Below are positions 31,778-43,485 of a stretch of 64,000 nucleotides of DNA, one piece after another. Below the pieces are notes generated by a model that was not told the DNA's origin, did not search any database, and saw only the letters and a list, made by a program, of their open reading frames with translations. Source of the DNA: Symbiotaphrina buchneri (Eukaryota; Ascomycota; Symbiotaphrinales; Symbiotaphrinaceae); assembly GCA_001599915.1 (NCBI GenBank), contig BCIG01000005.1, positions 700,725 through 764,724 on the forward strand, read 5' to 3'. Positions within the stretch are counted from its first letter, which is position 1, and every line of letters starts with the position of its first letter. Position numbers and translations under genes: made by a program.

Positions 31778-32958
31778 TCATTTCTTCAGGACAGCGTCGT
31801 ACAGACTGGTCAGGATACCGATTCCGGATCCGATCAACAAGCCTTCATAACCACCAGGAACGGACCCTCGAACGGTAGCAACGCTGGTTTCACTAATCCA
31901 GCCACCAAAGGTGACTCCGTGGGCGTACACCAGGTAGGCAATCACTGCCTTAGCAATGTTGAATGCAAGAGGGTCGACCTCATACGTAGGGCGAGCTTTG
32001 GCCCTCGTAGCGTGTCCATGCGTTTTGGCCTTGAGGGTCAAGTTGAAGAAGTATGCAAAGATGGCGGGTAGCACAACGCTTGTCGTAACCCACACCGTTG
32101 TAGGACCCCAGTAAGCAGCTGTTAACAGCATGAAGAAGTCTGGAATGGAGACATCGTGTGGTGCAATCCTGAGAAGCGGGAATCCTGGGGTAGTGAACGC
32201 GTAGCGGAACGGCAAAAGCTCCTTCTGAAGGCCTGCACCTTCGGCAAGCAGGATCAAGGCTTCAATACCAGCAACACTACTCAGAGTCTCGCGGATTTGT
32301 TCTGCTGTTTCCGTGAAGCCGGATTTGGAGATGGCCCTTTCGATTTGACCCTTGACAACAGATGTGTGACGTTCGATGGCATCGGCCACAACGGCAGGAG
32401 ACGGCGGCAGAGGCACGTTTGCTGGGAAGGATAGGGCGGAACGCGGGGTACGCGTCGCCAGTGCACTTCTGACGCCCGACTCTGGTCCAGACTCATCGCT
32501 GTTTACAAGTGATCAGAGGATGCTGCAAGGCAAGGGAACAGGTGGGGCGGGCGCGTAAACATACGTAAGACCAACTTCATCCAGAACCTTTCCTACCGTC
32601 GACTTCCTGCTCTTCTTCTTAGGCGCCTCATTGTCGGACGCGACAGCAATCGTGCTGCTTTCCTTCTTCACCGGTGAGGCGGGTGAGTTGACGCGCTTGT
32701 AAAATTGCGCCAGTTGTGGCTCCCTGGTGAACTTGGTCTCGTTCTCGCGGAGGTAGCCATTGAGGGTGGTCTCAAGATCCGCCTTCTTCAAAGAGTCGTA
32801 CCTGTAGAGAAAGGGACGCGTTAGGGTGCTGCTGGTATTGCATGCGCAACATATGTGTTGTTTGATAGCAAGACTCACGACTGCAGGCCAACCTTTTCAG
32901 CAATCTCGACGAGGTCGCTTTTGCGTTGACTCTTCAGCCACGTTTCAGCGGACGACAT
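31778..32958 (-). CDS. Multi-pass membrane protein with N-terminal HeH/SAP-like motif
   Basis: Predicted 345 residues. Exons are 32958-32879, 32801-32565 and 32498-31778, with introns of 77 and 66 nt. The N-terminus SAETWLKSQRKSDLVEIAEK, continuing with SYDSLKKADLETTLNGYL, has the helix-extended-helix shape of SAP/LEM-like motifs. A Ser/Lys-rich basic linker with KKKSRKST follows. The C-terminal half has about four hydrophobic segments (VSIPDFFMLLTAAYWGPTTV, SVVLPAIFAYFFNL, FNIAKAVIAYLVYAHGV and GYEGLLIGSGIGILTSLY). This arrangement recalls inner-nuclear-membrane HeH proteins or other ER/nuclear-envelope proteins, but I do not recognise the specific family. The start fits a purine-rich context, and exon joins keep the frame through the motif. 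Confidence 0.8.
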
Positions 32959-33611
32959 GGCGAAAGTGGTATCGATCGAATCGCGCAAGTTATGCGACCA
33001 AGATGAAACCAAAATGTCTCCAAAATGGCGGAGTTGGGATGGTGGTTGTTGAGAGCGCGTTTAGGAAGCCTCGGTGATGGATGAAGGAAGACAAAATAAC
33101 AAAAGCAAGTGAGATGTCAACAAGAGGAGGCTGGGCAGGGGACTGGTAGGGGAGGGACACTGATGGCGACGGCGTCGGGGTGAACGAAGAATGTGGGGGG
33201 GCCGGGCGCGAAAGTAAACATGCGCTTTGCCTGAGCTTGAGTTGTGACGGAACCAGTGAGGAATAGAGGAACTGACTCGTGACTTGCACTTGGCGCCCGC
33301 TTCGCCGCAACCGAAGGGTCCGGCGAGCGGCAACCAACAACTCGAGTTTGTCTTGTTTTGTTCCATCTCCTAACTCGGATTAGCGCCTTTGACCCATGTT
33401 CGGCTGCAAAGTGCGGTCATGTCAAGAATTCACCAGTTCACCGAAGTCCGAAGGCCTCAACGAATTTCTTGAAGAGTCACCACGCGACCAGACTAAGCTT
33501 CCACCACCACCATATATACCTTCCTTTTCATCTTGTCTTAATGCGGTGAACTACTGTGCCCGCCTTCCCCCCCTATCTGACGACCTCACCCCGTCCAGAG
33601 GAGGAAGGGCC
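32959..33611. other. Divergent promoter region
   Basis: Lies between the membrane-protein gene (minus) and the mitochondrial carrier (plus). The frame is open upstream of the carrier start from 33396, so a longer N-terminus starting there is possible. Confidence 0.45.
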
Positions 33612-35023
33612 ATGTCCCTGACCTCCCGCATCTCCGCCTTTTTCTCCTCCGGCCTGTCAAAGACCGGAACCACGGCTGGAGATGGCGATACCAACTTCGT
33701 TCTCGAGGATCAATATGGAGAAGGAGAATTCTCTGCCCAACCTTCGGCGCAGCATGGCCGTCGTCGAAAAGGCCAACCCCTCGAACGTGGGAAGGCCGAG
33801 GAGAGCGAAGAAAGACCGCCATATCTTCATGTAAGATATTGCCCGAATGTTGACCGCAATAGACAGCGGACCATAGCAGAGATATGCGGTGAAGCTAACT
33901 TGGTCTATGTAGTCAATGCTAGCAGGAGGCATTGGGGGTACTACCGGAGACATGCTGATGCACTCGTTGGATACGGTCAAGACAAGACAGCAGGGCGATA
34001 TGAGCTTTCCTCCAAAATACACGTCCATGACCCAGTCATACATTACAATTCTCCGACAAGAAGGTATCAGACGAGGACTGTATGGTGGAGTTGTTCCTGC
34101 TTTCTTGGGATCATTTCCTGGCACGATCATCTTCTTCGGGACGTACGAATACAGCAAACGGCATATGATTGACGCGGGCATAAATCCGCAGATAGCATAT
34201 CTCACATCAGGTGCGCATTGCATAATGGATCTTGATTTGGACAGCCTAGCTGACATCTACGGAAGGCTTCAATGCCGATCTAGCTGCGTCGATCGTCTAT
34301 GTCCCATCGGAAGTCCTCAAAACTCGCTTGCAACTTCAAGGTCGCTACAATAATCCTTACTTCTATTCCGGCTACAATTATCGTGGCACAATAGACGCCG
34401 CCCGAGCTATCGTACGCACGGAAGGATTCTCCGCTCTTTTCCACGGCTACAAAGCCACCATATTCCGGGATCTTCCGTTCTCCGCCCTGCAATTCGCATT
34501 CTACGAACAGGGCCAAACCTGGGCCAAGGATTACGTTGGGAGTAGAGATATTGGGATAACATTTGAGATCCTTACAGCTGCTGCGGCTGGAGGCTTGGCA
34601 GGCACGATCACCTGCCCGTTGGATGTGGTCAAGACCCGCATTCAGACTCAGCTCGATCCTGCCGCTTCCTCACCACCCTCACATAACCGCCCTGCACCGG
34701 CAAAGCCTCCACCGGCTGCACATAACCGTGCTGCATCAAGTCCAGTGTCGAAGGTCAGCCCACAGCAGCGCAAGATCTCGACCTCCTCCCCTTCAACGCA
34801 CAAGCCGAAGCCTGGCACACCAACGCTAGATACTTCCTCCGTCTTCACTGGCCTGAAGTTGATCTACAAGACGGAGGGCATAGCCGGTTGGTTCCGAGGC
34901 GTGGGACCGCGTTGCGTCTGGACCAGCGTGCAGAGCGGGACCATGCTGGTCATGTACCAGGCCTTGCTGCGGCAGTTGGAGAAACACCCGCTTGTTTCTG
35001 GAGGCGAGGGGAGTCCGCTATGA
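33612..35023 (+). CDS. Mitochondrial carrier family protein with an unusual matrix-loop insert
   Basis: Predicted 424 residues. Exons are 33612-33830, 33913-34210 and 34266-35023, with introns of 82 and 55 nt. Three carrier repeats are visible, each with the P-x-[DE]-x-x-[KR] type motif: [10 protein letters not shown] (Pro replaced by Ser), [14 protein letters not shown] and [13 protein letters not shown]. Six membrane helices are expected in the mitochondrial inner membrane. Relatives most like it are the yeast Mme1/Pet8-type carriers (Mg2+ or S-adenosylmethionine), but the substrate cannot be fixed from sequence. A Pro/Ser-rich insert of about 60 residues sits in the third matrix loop after TRIQTQ. 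The start [11 protein letters not shown] is chosen because it begins a Ser/Arg-rich hydrophilic segment; upstream in-frame codons up to 33396 cannot be excluded. Confidence 0.85.
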
Positions 35024-35508
35024 ACGGGCAGGGCTTTATTCGCGCATCTTGATGAATAGCATGATGACTAGGCTGTCATATGCTGGATTGAAATGTTGAT
35101 TGTATTTGTACGGTTTGCGACTAGAGGCGGGCGGCGGCATCTGCATGCATGCATGATTGGCGTTTTATGTGGGGGCTTCTTGGATCACGGTTGCGTGGCC
35201 TGTATTGATAGACTTGCGGTTCAGCGTCGCATATTTGGTAGAAAGATGGGCTTCGTCAGAGGAAGCATAGATCTCCACTTGGAATGCAAGGGCACCATAC
35301 AACTCATCGATGGAGTGCTTCATTGAACATCGTGCGTGACTCCAACGGGATTTGACCACTTTCGTAGCAACAACACCGGTCTACTGGATCCCTTCTATCA
35401 AGAACACCACGGCCCTCCCCACTGCAGTAAAAGGGAGATAGCAAATACCCCTCCCTAGCCCACCCAAGCCTCTTCAGTCGCACCCACTCCAGAAGATCAC
35501 AGCACATC
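35024..35508. other. Convergent 3' flanks
   Basis: Between the carrier (plus) and GlnRS (minus). AT-rich, with no supported frame. Confidence 0.5.
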
Positions 35509-37457
35509 TCAACTTCCCTTTCCCGCGTCCTCCTTCAAGCTCACGATACGATTCAGGACAATCCTCCCCTTCTCCACCTCACTATCTTTATCCATACAGA
35601 AATACCCCACACGCATGCCCTGGAACCTCACCGTCTCCGCGCCCGCATCTTCATGGCGAACATTCTTCTCGCCCTCGCGCTCCGGCCACGGCGCGCGGCG
35701 GCGCACCTCCTCCAGCCCCGTCTCGATCATCGCGTTCGGGTACACCTCCTCGCTATTCGGGTTCACGTCCGCCAGGAACCCGCCCTCGGCGTTGTCCGGG
35801 TTCTCGGACTTGAAGAGCGGGTTGAAGACGCGGGCCTCGACGCGGATCGGAGAGTTGTGTTTGGTGCTGGCGGCCACCCATTGGATGTAGGTCTTGGGCT
35901 TTTTGAAGGCTGTGCCTTCGGCGGGTTTGTCGTAGGTCGCGTGGATCTCGGTGACCAGCCCGCTGGCGGGGTCCTTGGTGAAGGAGGTCGCGGTGATGGG
36001 GTAGGGCACTTTGAGCAGGCCGACGGACTTGCCGGGCGCGAGGCGGAAGTAGTCTTTTGAGTCGACCTCCCGGAAGTCGGACCGGTCGATGTACACGGTT
36101 TTCGTGAAGGGCACCGTGTGCGTCCCGTACTCGGGGTTCTTGGGGGAGAAGGGCAGTTCGATCTCTTCGATGTAGTCGTCGGGGAGATCGTCGATGATGA
36201 CGGGGATGGGGTCGAGTAAAAGCATAAGCCGCGGGACTGTCGTCTCAAGATATCGCCGGATGACCTGCTCGAAGCGGACGATTTGGATGTTGGTGACGGC
36301 GGTCGAGACGCCGAGTTCGTTGACGAATGCTAGGATGGCGCCTGGGGGAATACCACGCCGACGGAGCGCAACCAGCGTGTATAGTCGTGGATCATCCCAG
36401 TCCCGCACAGTTCCAGTTTCGACAAGCTTCGCGATTTTTCGTTTGGACAGCACTGTCCCTGTGACGTTCAGACGACCGTATTCACGCTGCATCGGCTTAT
36501 ATACCTCGAGCGCATCGCAGAGCCACTCATACGACTGTCTGGAAAGAATAAACTCAGTCGTGCAGAGGGAATGTGTGATTCCTTCGAAACTATCGCACAA
36601 ACAATGGGTGAAATCGTATGTGGGATAGATCCTCCACTTGTTGCCAGTCCGATGGTGCGGTTTCTCCAACACCCTGTATGCCGAGAGATCCCACATCTGG
36701 GGATTGCCATCCTCGAGGTTCTGTTTCATTCGAAGGAACGCTTCTTTCGGTTTGTATTTTCCGTCCCTCATTGCTCGGAATTCCGTCAATGACTCCTCGA
36801 TCGGTCTACTGCGATGGGCGCATGCATATCTGGGACCGTGGTTCTCACCGCCGCGCTGGAGCTTGACCTCCGTATCTGTAAAAGGTACGGTCAGAAATGA
36901 GATCGCCCGTTATAAGCTGTTGCGACCATACCTGAGCAATGACAGACATAGGCTTTGTCTCGTTTTATAAGATCTTCTGCCAGTTCATAGAGCTTGTCAA
37001 AGTGATCGCTGGAATATGTGATCTTGTACGGTTCAAAGCCAAGCCATCTGACCATCTCCAGGATCGCAACAAAGTACTTTTCCTCCTCCGCCTCCGGGTT
37101 TGTATCGTCATATCGCAGGTAACAATTTCCTCCATAGTGTCGCGCAAACCCAAAATTTATTGCGATAGCTTTGCTGTGACCGATATGCAGAAAACCGTTG
37201 GGTTCGGGAGGGAATCGAGTAAATACTTGTTCGGTAGGCCTCTCCTGATATACTGCTTTCAAAAAGCCTTCTTTGAACATGGATTCAGGATCAGCTGGAG
37301 CGGCTGGCTCTTTTGGGCCCTTGGGTGCAGGGGCGGCCTTGGGTTGCTTTGCAGGCTTTGGTTCCTTTGGAGCCTTTGGTTCTTTGGGTTGTTTCTTTGG
37401 CTTGGAGGCCGTGGCATCAGCCTTCGGACGCTCTGGGAGAGCTTTTGGTTCTTCCAT
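35509..37457 (-). CDS. GLN4: Glutaminyl-tRNA synthetase
   Basis: Predicted 630 residues in two exons, 37457-36932 and 36875-35509, with a 56-nt intron (GTATGG...TTTTACAG). The class I signature HIGH is at residues 91-94 ([15 protein letters not shown]), and the KMSKS-equivalent LSKRK lies near residue 317. The segments [22 protein letters not shown] and [15 protein letters not shown] are diagnostic of GlnRS rather than GluRS. The C-terminal anticodon-binding beta-barrels are present. The protein starts with a Lys/Pro/Ala-rich linker of about 55 residues and lacks the large N-terminal helical domain of yeast Gln4 (809 aa). It charges cytosolic tRNA-Gln. The start at 37457 (MEEPKAL) is preferred; an in-frame ATG at 37523 would add 22 residues. 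Confidence 0.93.
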
Positions 37458-37775
37458 ATCTGCGGCGTGTGGATTGTGGAAGCTGTAGAACTGCGCACAA
37501 GAGCTGTTTCCTTTGTGACTCAAATCTGAAATGCATCACCGTCATGGGCGCGCCGGGTAAGCGAACGGGACTAGCCGAGTGACGCTAGAAGCTTTTAATG
37601 GAAAGGATACAGGCGATGAAGCTACGTAGGAAGTTTCGCCGACGGCCACCTTCTGCTTCATCCTTCCCACCTTTCCCCTATTCCGCAAAAGTGGAGAGCT
37701 GATGGTTGACATTGCATTTCTTGTCGGTCCTTCTTGTCTTTATTAGTTTTCAAGGGAATTCCAGCCAGCGGCATC
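37458..37775. other. Short divergent promoter between GlnRS and SPF1
   Basis: A 318-nt head-to-head interval shared by two housekeeping genes. CT-rich tracts (37640-37690) may be leader or promoter sequence; nothing else is seen. Confidence 0.45.
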
Positions 37776-40700
37776 ATGTAAGCACTTTTTGCGGACATTG
37801 CGTGATTACTGGAAAGAGACTGATAACTCGAGAAGGGCACCCCTGGTGGATAATCCGCAGATCAAATCTGCTTCTTTGCATAACCCTCTCCCATGGTATC
37901 TGCATGCATACATCTGGCCATTCTTGATCGTTTGGCCAGCTTTTCTCGCTATCTACCTTTCGGAGGAGCGCTACGATGAATACATCGAATCAGAAGAGTG
38001 GACCTTCGTCTGGGTTGGAAGTATTATCACGGCACAATCTTTGCTCTGGCTTTGCACACATTGGAGTGTGGACCTAAAGGCATATTTCACCACAACCAAA
38101 GCGTCAAGCGTCCAGCATGCTACCCTTATCAAGGTCCACCCTGTGGCTAATGCCGGTGCGCCCGAGATCTGCCGTCTGATACGTGACAATGTATGTTATG
38201 CACCTCCGGGAACTGATTCAGTTGCTGACTTGCATAGGCTGGCGGAAAGAAGACGGTCTCCTTTCTCTTCCAGAAACGCCGCTTTTTGTACAATCCCGGG
38301 CTCAATAGCTTTGCTCCTCTCTCCTACGCACTTGACGTCTCTCCGAGGCCACTGATCAAGACCTTCCAACTCTCACATGGCTTGACTGACCCGAAGGAGA
38401 TTGATCGATTGCAGCAACATTACGGATATAACACCTTCGATATTCCGGTGCCTACCTTCCTGGAATTGTTCTACGAACATGCCGTGGCCCCATTCTTCGT
38501 GTTCCAGATCTTTTGTGTCGGCCTTTGGATGTTGGACGAATACTGGTACTATTCATTGTTCACCCTGTTCATGTTGGTGGCCTTTGAAAGTACGGTGGTA
38601 TGGCAGAGACAGAGAACTATGAATGAATTCCGAGGCATGCGAATCGAGCCATATGATATCTGGGTTTACCGTGAAAACAAGTGGGAGGAAATGAAGAGTG
38701 ACAAACTACTACCCGGGGACCTTGTCTCAGTTGGCCGCACGAAAGAAGACGGCGGTGTGGCTTGCGATATGTTGCTGGTTGAAGGGTCTGCAATCGTCAA
38801 CGAAGCAATGTTGTCCGGCGAGAGCACGCCGCTGTTGAAGGACTCCATTCAACTCCGGCCTGGGGATGCTGAAATCGATCCCGATGGTCTGGATAAGAAT
38901 GCATTTCTTTACGGTGGTACAAAAGTTCTTCAAGTCACTCATGGAACTGCGACGGAGGAAGCGCCTGAATCCGTACCTACATTTGCTTCAGGCGTCCCTC
39001 CTCCACCGGACAATGGTGCTCTTGCCATTGTCGTTAAGACCGGTTTCGAGACTAGTCAAGGCAGTCTGGTTCGGACCATGATCTTCTCTACCGAGCGAGT
39101 ATCTGCCAACAACGCGGAGGCACTGCTATTCATCCTCTTCCTCCTCATTTTCGCGATTGCCGCTGCCTGGTACGTCTGGCAGGAGGGTGTCTCCAAGGAC
39201 CGGAAACGCTCAAAGCTGCTTCTTGACTGTGTCTTGATCATCACCAGTGTGGTACCTCCTGAGCTCCCCATGGAGCTCAGTCTGGCTGTGAACACCAGTT
39301 TGGCAGCTTTGAGCAGATATGCAATCTTCTGCACGGAACCGTTCAGGATTCCATTCGCCGGAAGAGTGGACGTAGCATGCTTCGATAAGACTGGTACATT
39401 GACCGGAGAGGATCTAGTCGTTGACGGCGTTGCTGGACTTCATCTGGGCGAGTCCGGGGCCAAGAAAGAGGAGGATGGTGCTCATACCGAGGTCGCTTCT
39501 GTGTCTCGTGCTGAGGAGCATACTGTTCTCGTGCTCGGTACCGCTCATGCACTGGTAAAGCTCGACGAGGGTGAAATTGTTGGAGACCCAATGGAGAAAG
39601 CCACTTTGAATGCACTTGGATGGACCCTTGGAAAGAATGATACTCTCACGACAAAGGCCCCTTCACCAACGGCCAAACCTGGTGCTCAAGCAGCGGCCAT
39701 CGAATCTGTCCAGATCAAACGACGTTTCCAGTTTTCTTCTGCTCTCAAGCGTCAGAGCGCCGTTGCAACCGTAACATCTATCAACCCGAAGACACACAGG
39801 AAGGGCAAGTCATCCTTCGCCGGCGTCAAGGGAGCACCTGAAACAATCAGGACCATGCTGGTTAATGTACCTCCGCATTATGATGAAACTTTCAGGTATT
39901 TCACGAGGAATGGTGCAAGAGTCTTGGCTCTGGCGTACAAATACATGAACCATGATGGAGAACTTCCTCAGAAGCGGATCAATGATCTCAAACGGGAGGA
40001 AGTGGAATGCGAGTTGACCTTTGCCGGTTTTCTGGTTCTGCAGACCCCACTCAAGGATGATGCGCTAAAGTCAGTCCGCATGCTCAATGAAAGCAGCCAC
40101 CGTGTCATCATGATCACTGGAGACAATCCGCTTACAGCTGTGCACGTGGCACGGCAAGTGGAGATCGTTGACCGCGAGTGTTTGATCCTGGATGCGCCTG
40201 AGAATGTTATATCCGCAAGTGGTTTGGTCTGGCGGAGTGTTGATGACAAGATCAACATACCGGTAGTACCAACTGAGCCAATCTCACCAGAGATCTTGAA
40301 GAACAATGACTTGTGCGTGACCGGCTATGCTCTTGCGAAGTTCAAAGATCAAGCAGCTCTACAAACATTGCTAAAGCATGTGTGGGTCTACGCTCGAGTG
40401 TCTCCCAAGCAGAAAGAAGAGATCCTCTTGGGCCTCAAGGATCTTGGATATACAACGCTCATGTGCGGTGATGGAACCAATGATGTTGGTGCCTTGAAGC
40501 AAGCCCACGTCGGTGTTGCCCTCTTGAATGGGTCACAGGACGATTTGAACAAAATTGCCGAGCACTTCAGAAACACAAAAATGAAAGAGATCTACGAGAA
40601 ACAGGTCTCCATGATGCAGAGGTTCAACCAGCCCCCACCGCCAGTTCCTGTACAAATTGCACATCTCTACCCTCCTGGACCTTCAAACCCTCACTATGAG

Positions 40701-41921
40701 AAAGCGATGCAACGCGAGGCAGAGAAAAAGAGCGCGGCAATTCTGGCCGCAGCAGCGGAGGACGAAGCCAAGGACAAGGCAGATGGAATCCCCACTGTTA
40801 CCTCTCCTGCTGCCCAGGCTTTACAGGCTCAAGCTCAGCTCACTCCGGAGCAGCAACGTCAGCAAAAAGCGCAACAAGGTGCAGCTGCCCTAGCGGACAA
40901 GCTCACTGCATCACTTATGGACTCCGAATTGGATGACAGTGAGCCGCCGACTATCAAGCTCGGAGATGCTTCGGTTGCCGCTCCGTTTACTAGTAAGCTG
41001 GCGAACGTCATTGCCATACCAAACATTATCCGACAAGGCCGTTGTACGCTTGTTGCTACCATCCAGATGTACAAGATCCTGGCGTTGAACTGTTTGATCT
41101 CTGCATATTCCCTCAGTGTGCTTTATTTGGAAGGTATCAAGTTTGGAGATGGGCAGGTCACCATCAGCGGTATGATGATGAGTGTCTGTTTCCTTTCGAT
41201 ATCTCGAGCAAAGGTATGTCATGTTCCTTGATGATATCGGCCAGATTCTGACGAGCTTAGCCGGTGGAACAACTCTCTAAGGAGCGTCCGCAACCCAAGA
41301 TCTTCAACCCTTATATCATTGGATCCGTACTTGGACAATTCGCGATCCATATTGCGACTCTTATTTATCTATCCAACTACGTGTTTACGATCGAACCGTG
41401 AGTGATCAAGTACCAATTGTAGAGCGTTGGCTGATGCTGTCTTGCTTAGGAGAGAGGAAGACGTTGACCCTGAGGGCGAGTTTGAGCCGTCCTTGCTCAA
41501 CAGCGCGGTCTATCTGCTCCAGCTCATCCAGCAGATTTCTACTTTCGCTATCAACTACCAAGGGCGGCCATTCCGCGAGAGCATCCGCGAAAATCGCGGG
41601 ATGTACTGGGGCCTTGTTCTCGTCTCGGCTGTAGCATTCTCGTGCTCGACGGAGTTCATCCCCGAACTGAACCAGCACTTGAAGCTCGTGCCTTTCTCGT
41701 CAGAGTTCAAGGTCACCATGACAACTCTCATGGTCATCGACTATGCAGGCTGCTGGATCATCGAAAAGACACTGAAACGCCTCTTCAGCGACTACAAACC
41801 CAAGGACATCGCGATCCGGAGGCCGGATCAGATCAGGAGAGAGGAGGAAAGGATTGCTAAGGAGAAGGCGGATGCGGAAGCGAAGCGGTTGAAGGAGCTG
41901 GAGGCTCAAGGGTTGGCTTAG
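37776..41921 (+). CDS. SPF1: P5A-type cation-transporting ATPase Spf1 (ER)
   Basis: Predicted 1313 residues. Exons are 37776-37777 (only AT of the start codon), 37836-38190, 38238-41213, 41261-41397 and 41450-41921, with introns of 58, 47, 47 and 52 nt. The start codon is split: AT, intron GTAAGC...GAGAAG, then G, giving MAPLVDNPQIKS. No other in-frame ATG fits. P5A hallmarks are present: the PPELPMELS motif in M4, the phosphorylation site DKTGT with Asp502, TGDNPLTAVHVAR, and GDGTNDVGALKQAHVGVALL. Spf1 is the ER P5A ATPase that removes mislocalised transmembrane helices and affects ER ion and sterol homeostasis. The C-terminus carries extra hydrophobic segments and a charged coil (RREEERIAKEKADAEAKRL). 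An Ala/Gln-rich insert lies before the last membrane helices. Confidence 0.95.
37778..37835 (+). other. Intron splitting the SPF1 start codon
   Basis: Donor GTAAGC directly follows AT at 37776-37777, and the acceptor GAAG precedes G at 37836. A branch-like ACTGATAAC lies near 37818. Splicing is needed to create the ATG. Confidence 0.8.
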
Positions 41922-43485
41922 ATTGGATAGACCATACGAAGGTTATGCAACCTTCGATCATCAAGGTGTAAAATAGATAGCCATAGGTACAGGTGCCGAT
42001 TCGTGCGCTTTGTACGAATTATGGCTATTGTAAGCGGAAGCATTAGATAATAAAGACAATACAGCTGTGCAGTCGATTTTATGTGTACGATAGTGATCTT
42101 GTATTATTGTCAATGATAGTGTATCGCACATTCTCGCAGATTTCAGGGGTTTACCGGTCAAATAATGGTGGTAGGTACGGGTATCCCAGGTTTATCTTGT
42201 TGGCTTACTCCGTACGAGTAGGGTTTGATAACCAGCCAATCACAGTGTGTTGTCGTGCACCCTGCAAGTTTGTCACCACCCTATCTTAGCCGGGAAGATC
42301 AGTTGGCGCCCAGCAACCCAGGTTTCTGGATTTCCCTTCGGGAAATTGCTGCGGCCGCGTAAGCTCGGACATTATAAACGATAGGGCAGGGTTCAGCGTG
42401 AGTTTGAGGGACTGAAGTCGGTCTGTCTTCTAAAGGAGGTGATCACTGCGTTTAGGAGTTTATATTATCACAAGAGGACATGAATCTTGATAGGTAAATG
42501 TGTGCCCCATTGAGATATCTGTGCGGTAGGGTAAGGTAGGGACCTTAGGTTGCGTAACTACAGCTGCGAGAGTGAGACACTCGGAAGCTTGTGTGGACTA
42601 CACAGCAGTCTTGTCTGCTATCATTTGCGATCAAGATATATATCCAGGGCACTTAAAGAATGTAATAATCCGCGACGTTCAAGATTTCGAATTAATACAT
42701 GACATTATTACCGCGGTTGCATCAATATCGCGCCTGATTTTAATTGCAGTGGAGCATGTATGTATTTTAACAGACCCCTGCCAAGCTTTGAAGATAAATG
42801 TCACTTTTCTCTGCCAAACGGTGGCACTTTACCTCGTACAGGCGGACATTTTCTGCCCAAGTGTGCCGCACCATCAGTGTGGGTCGCGCCAACTGCAAGA
42901 TACACCACACTTCTGCCGCAACTGCCTATCAGAAGCCGCGCTCTCGTCCGAAGATTTTCTTTGATTCGCCTTATCTAGCATCTCTTGGTATCTTAGCGTG
43001 CAAGCTAGACTGCAAAATGACTGCCAAAATGTCAAAGACACCCTGGTCTTGGCGGGCCTTTTCCCCTCTGGATGATATCGATACCGTCAGTATTCGTATT
43101 TCCGAGCACCGTGTGGTGCTTGGTGCTTGCTTTTGGCTTTTGGGTTTACCCCTGTACTATTATAAGCTTGTCATTGTGAGAAGTGGAGCTTTTGCTAGCC
43201 ATGGTTGGCGCCCTGCAAGATTTCATCTGTTCATCCAGTGTCAGTGGCCGTTTGGTGGTGCATCCCATCTTAGATCTCTCCGCTATGAGCATTCACTTCT
43301 CTGATGGTTCTTGAATCTGATCTCTCCTGATATCGCCCTTCACTTGAACCACAGGGTGCTTCCATTCACTTTCTGGAATTGCCTCGTTACTGTCTTCATC
43401 ATTTGCTGCTTCACACATACACCTACAGTCCCATGTCACGGTAACCCTCACACTTCCGGCTGCAACGCCGAGAACATCAGTCACC
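41922..43485. other. 1.56-kb intergenic region; possible small membrane ORF
   Basis: No confident gene. One frame deserves notice: ATG 43017 to stop 43304 on the plus strand (95 aa), MTAKMSKTPWSWRAF..., with a hydrophobic segment VVLGACFWLLGLPLYYYKLVIV that faintly recalls N-termini of GPI-transamidase Gpi17-type proteins. It lacks continuation and may be a decayed exon or chance. The frame 42572-42964 has no motif. The last 150 nt is the leader of the DUF3405 gene. Confidence 0.35.

Noticed and set aside
42572-42964. 130-codon plus-strand frame in the gap after SPF1
   Set aside because: Cys/His-scattered composition without pattern, AT-rich context, no exon partner.
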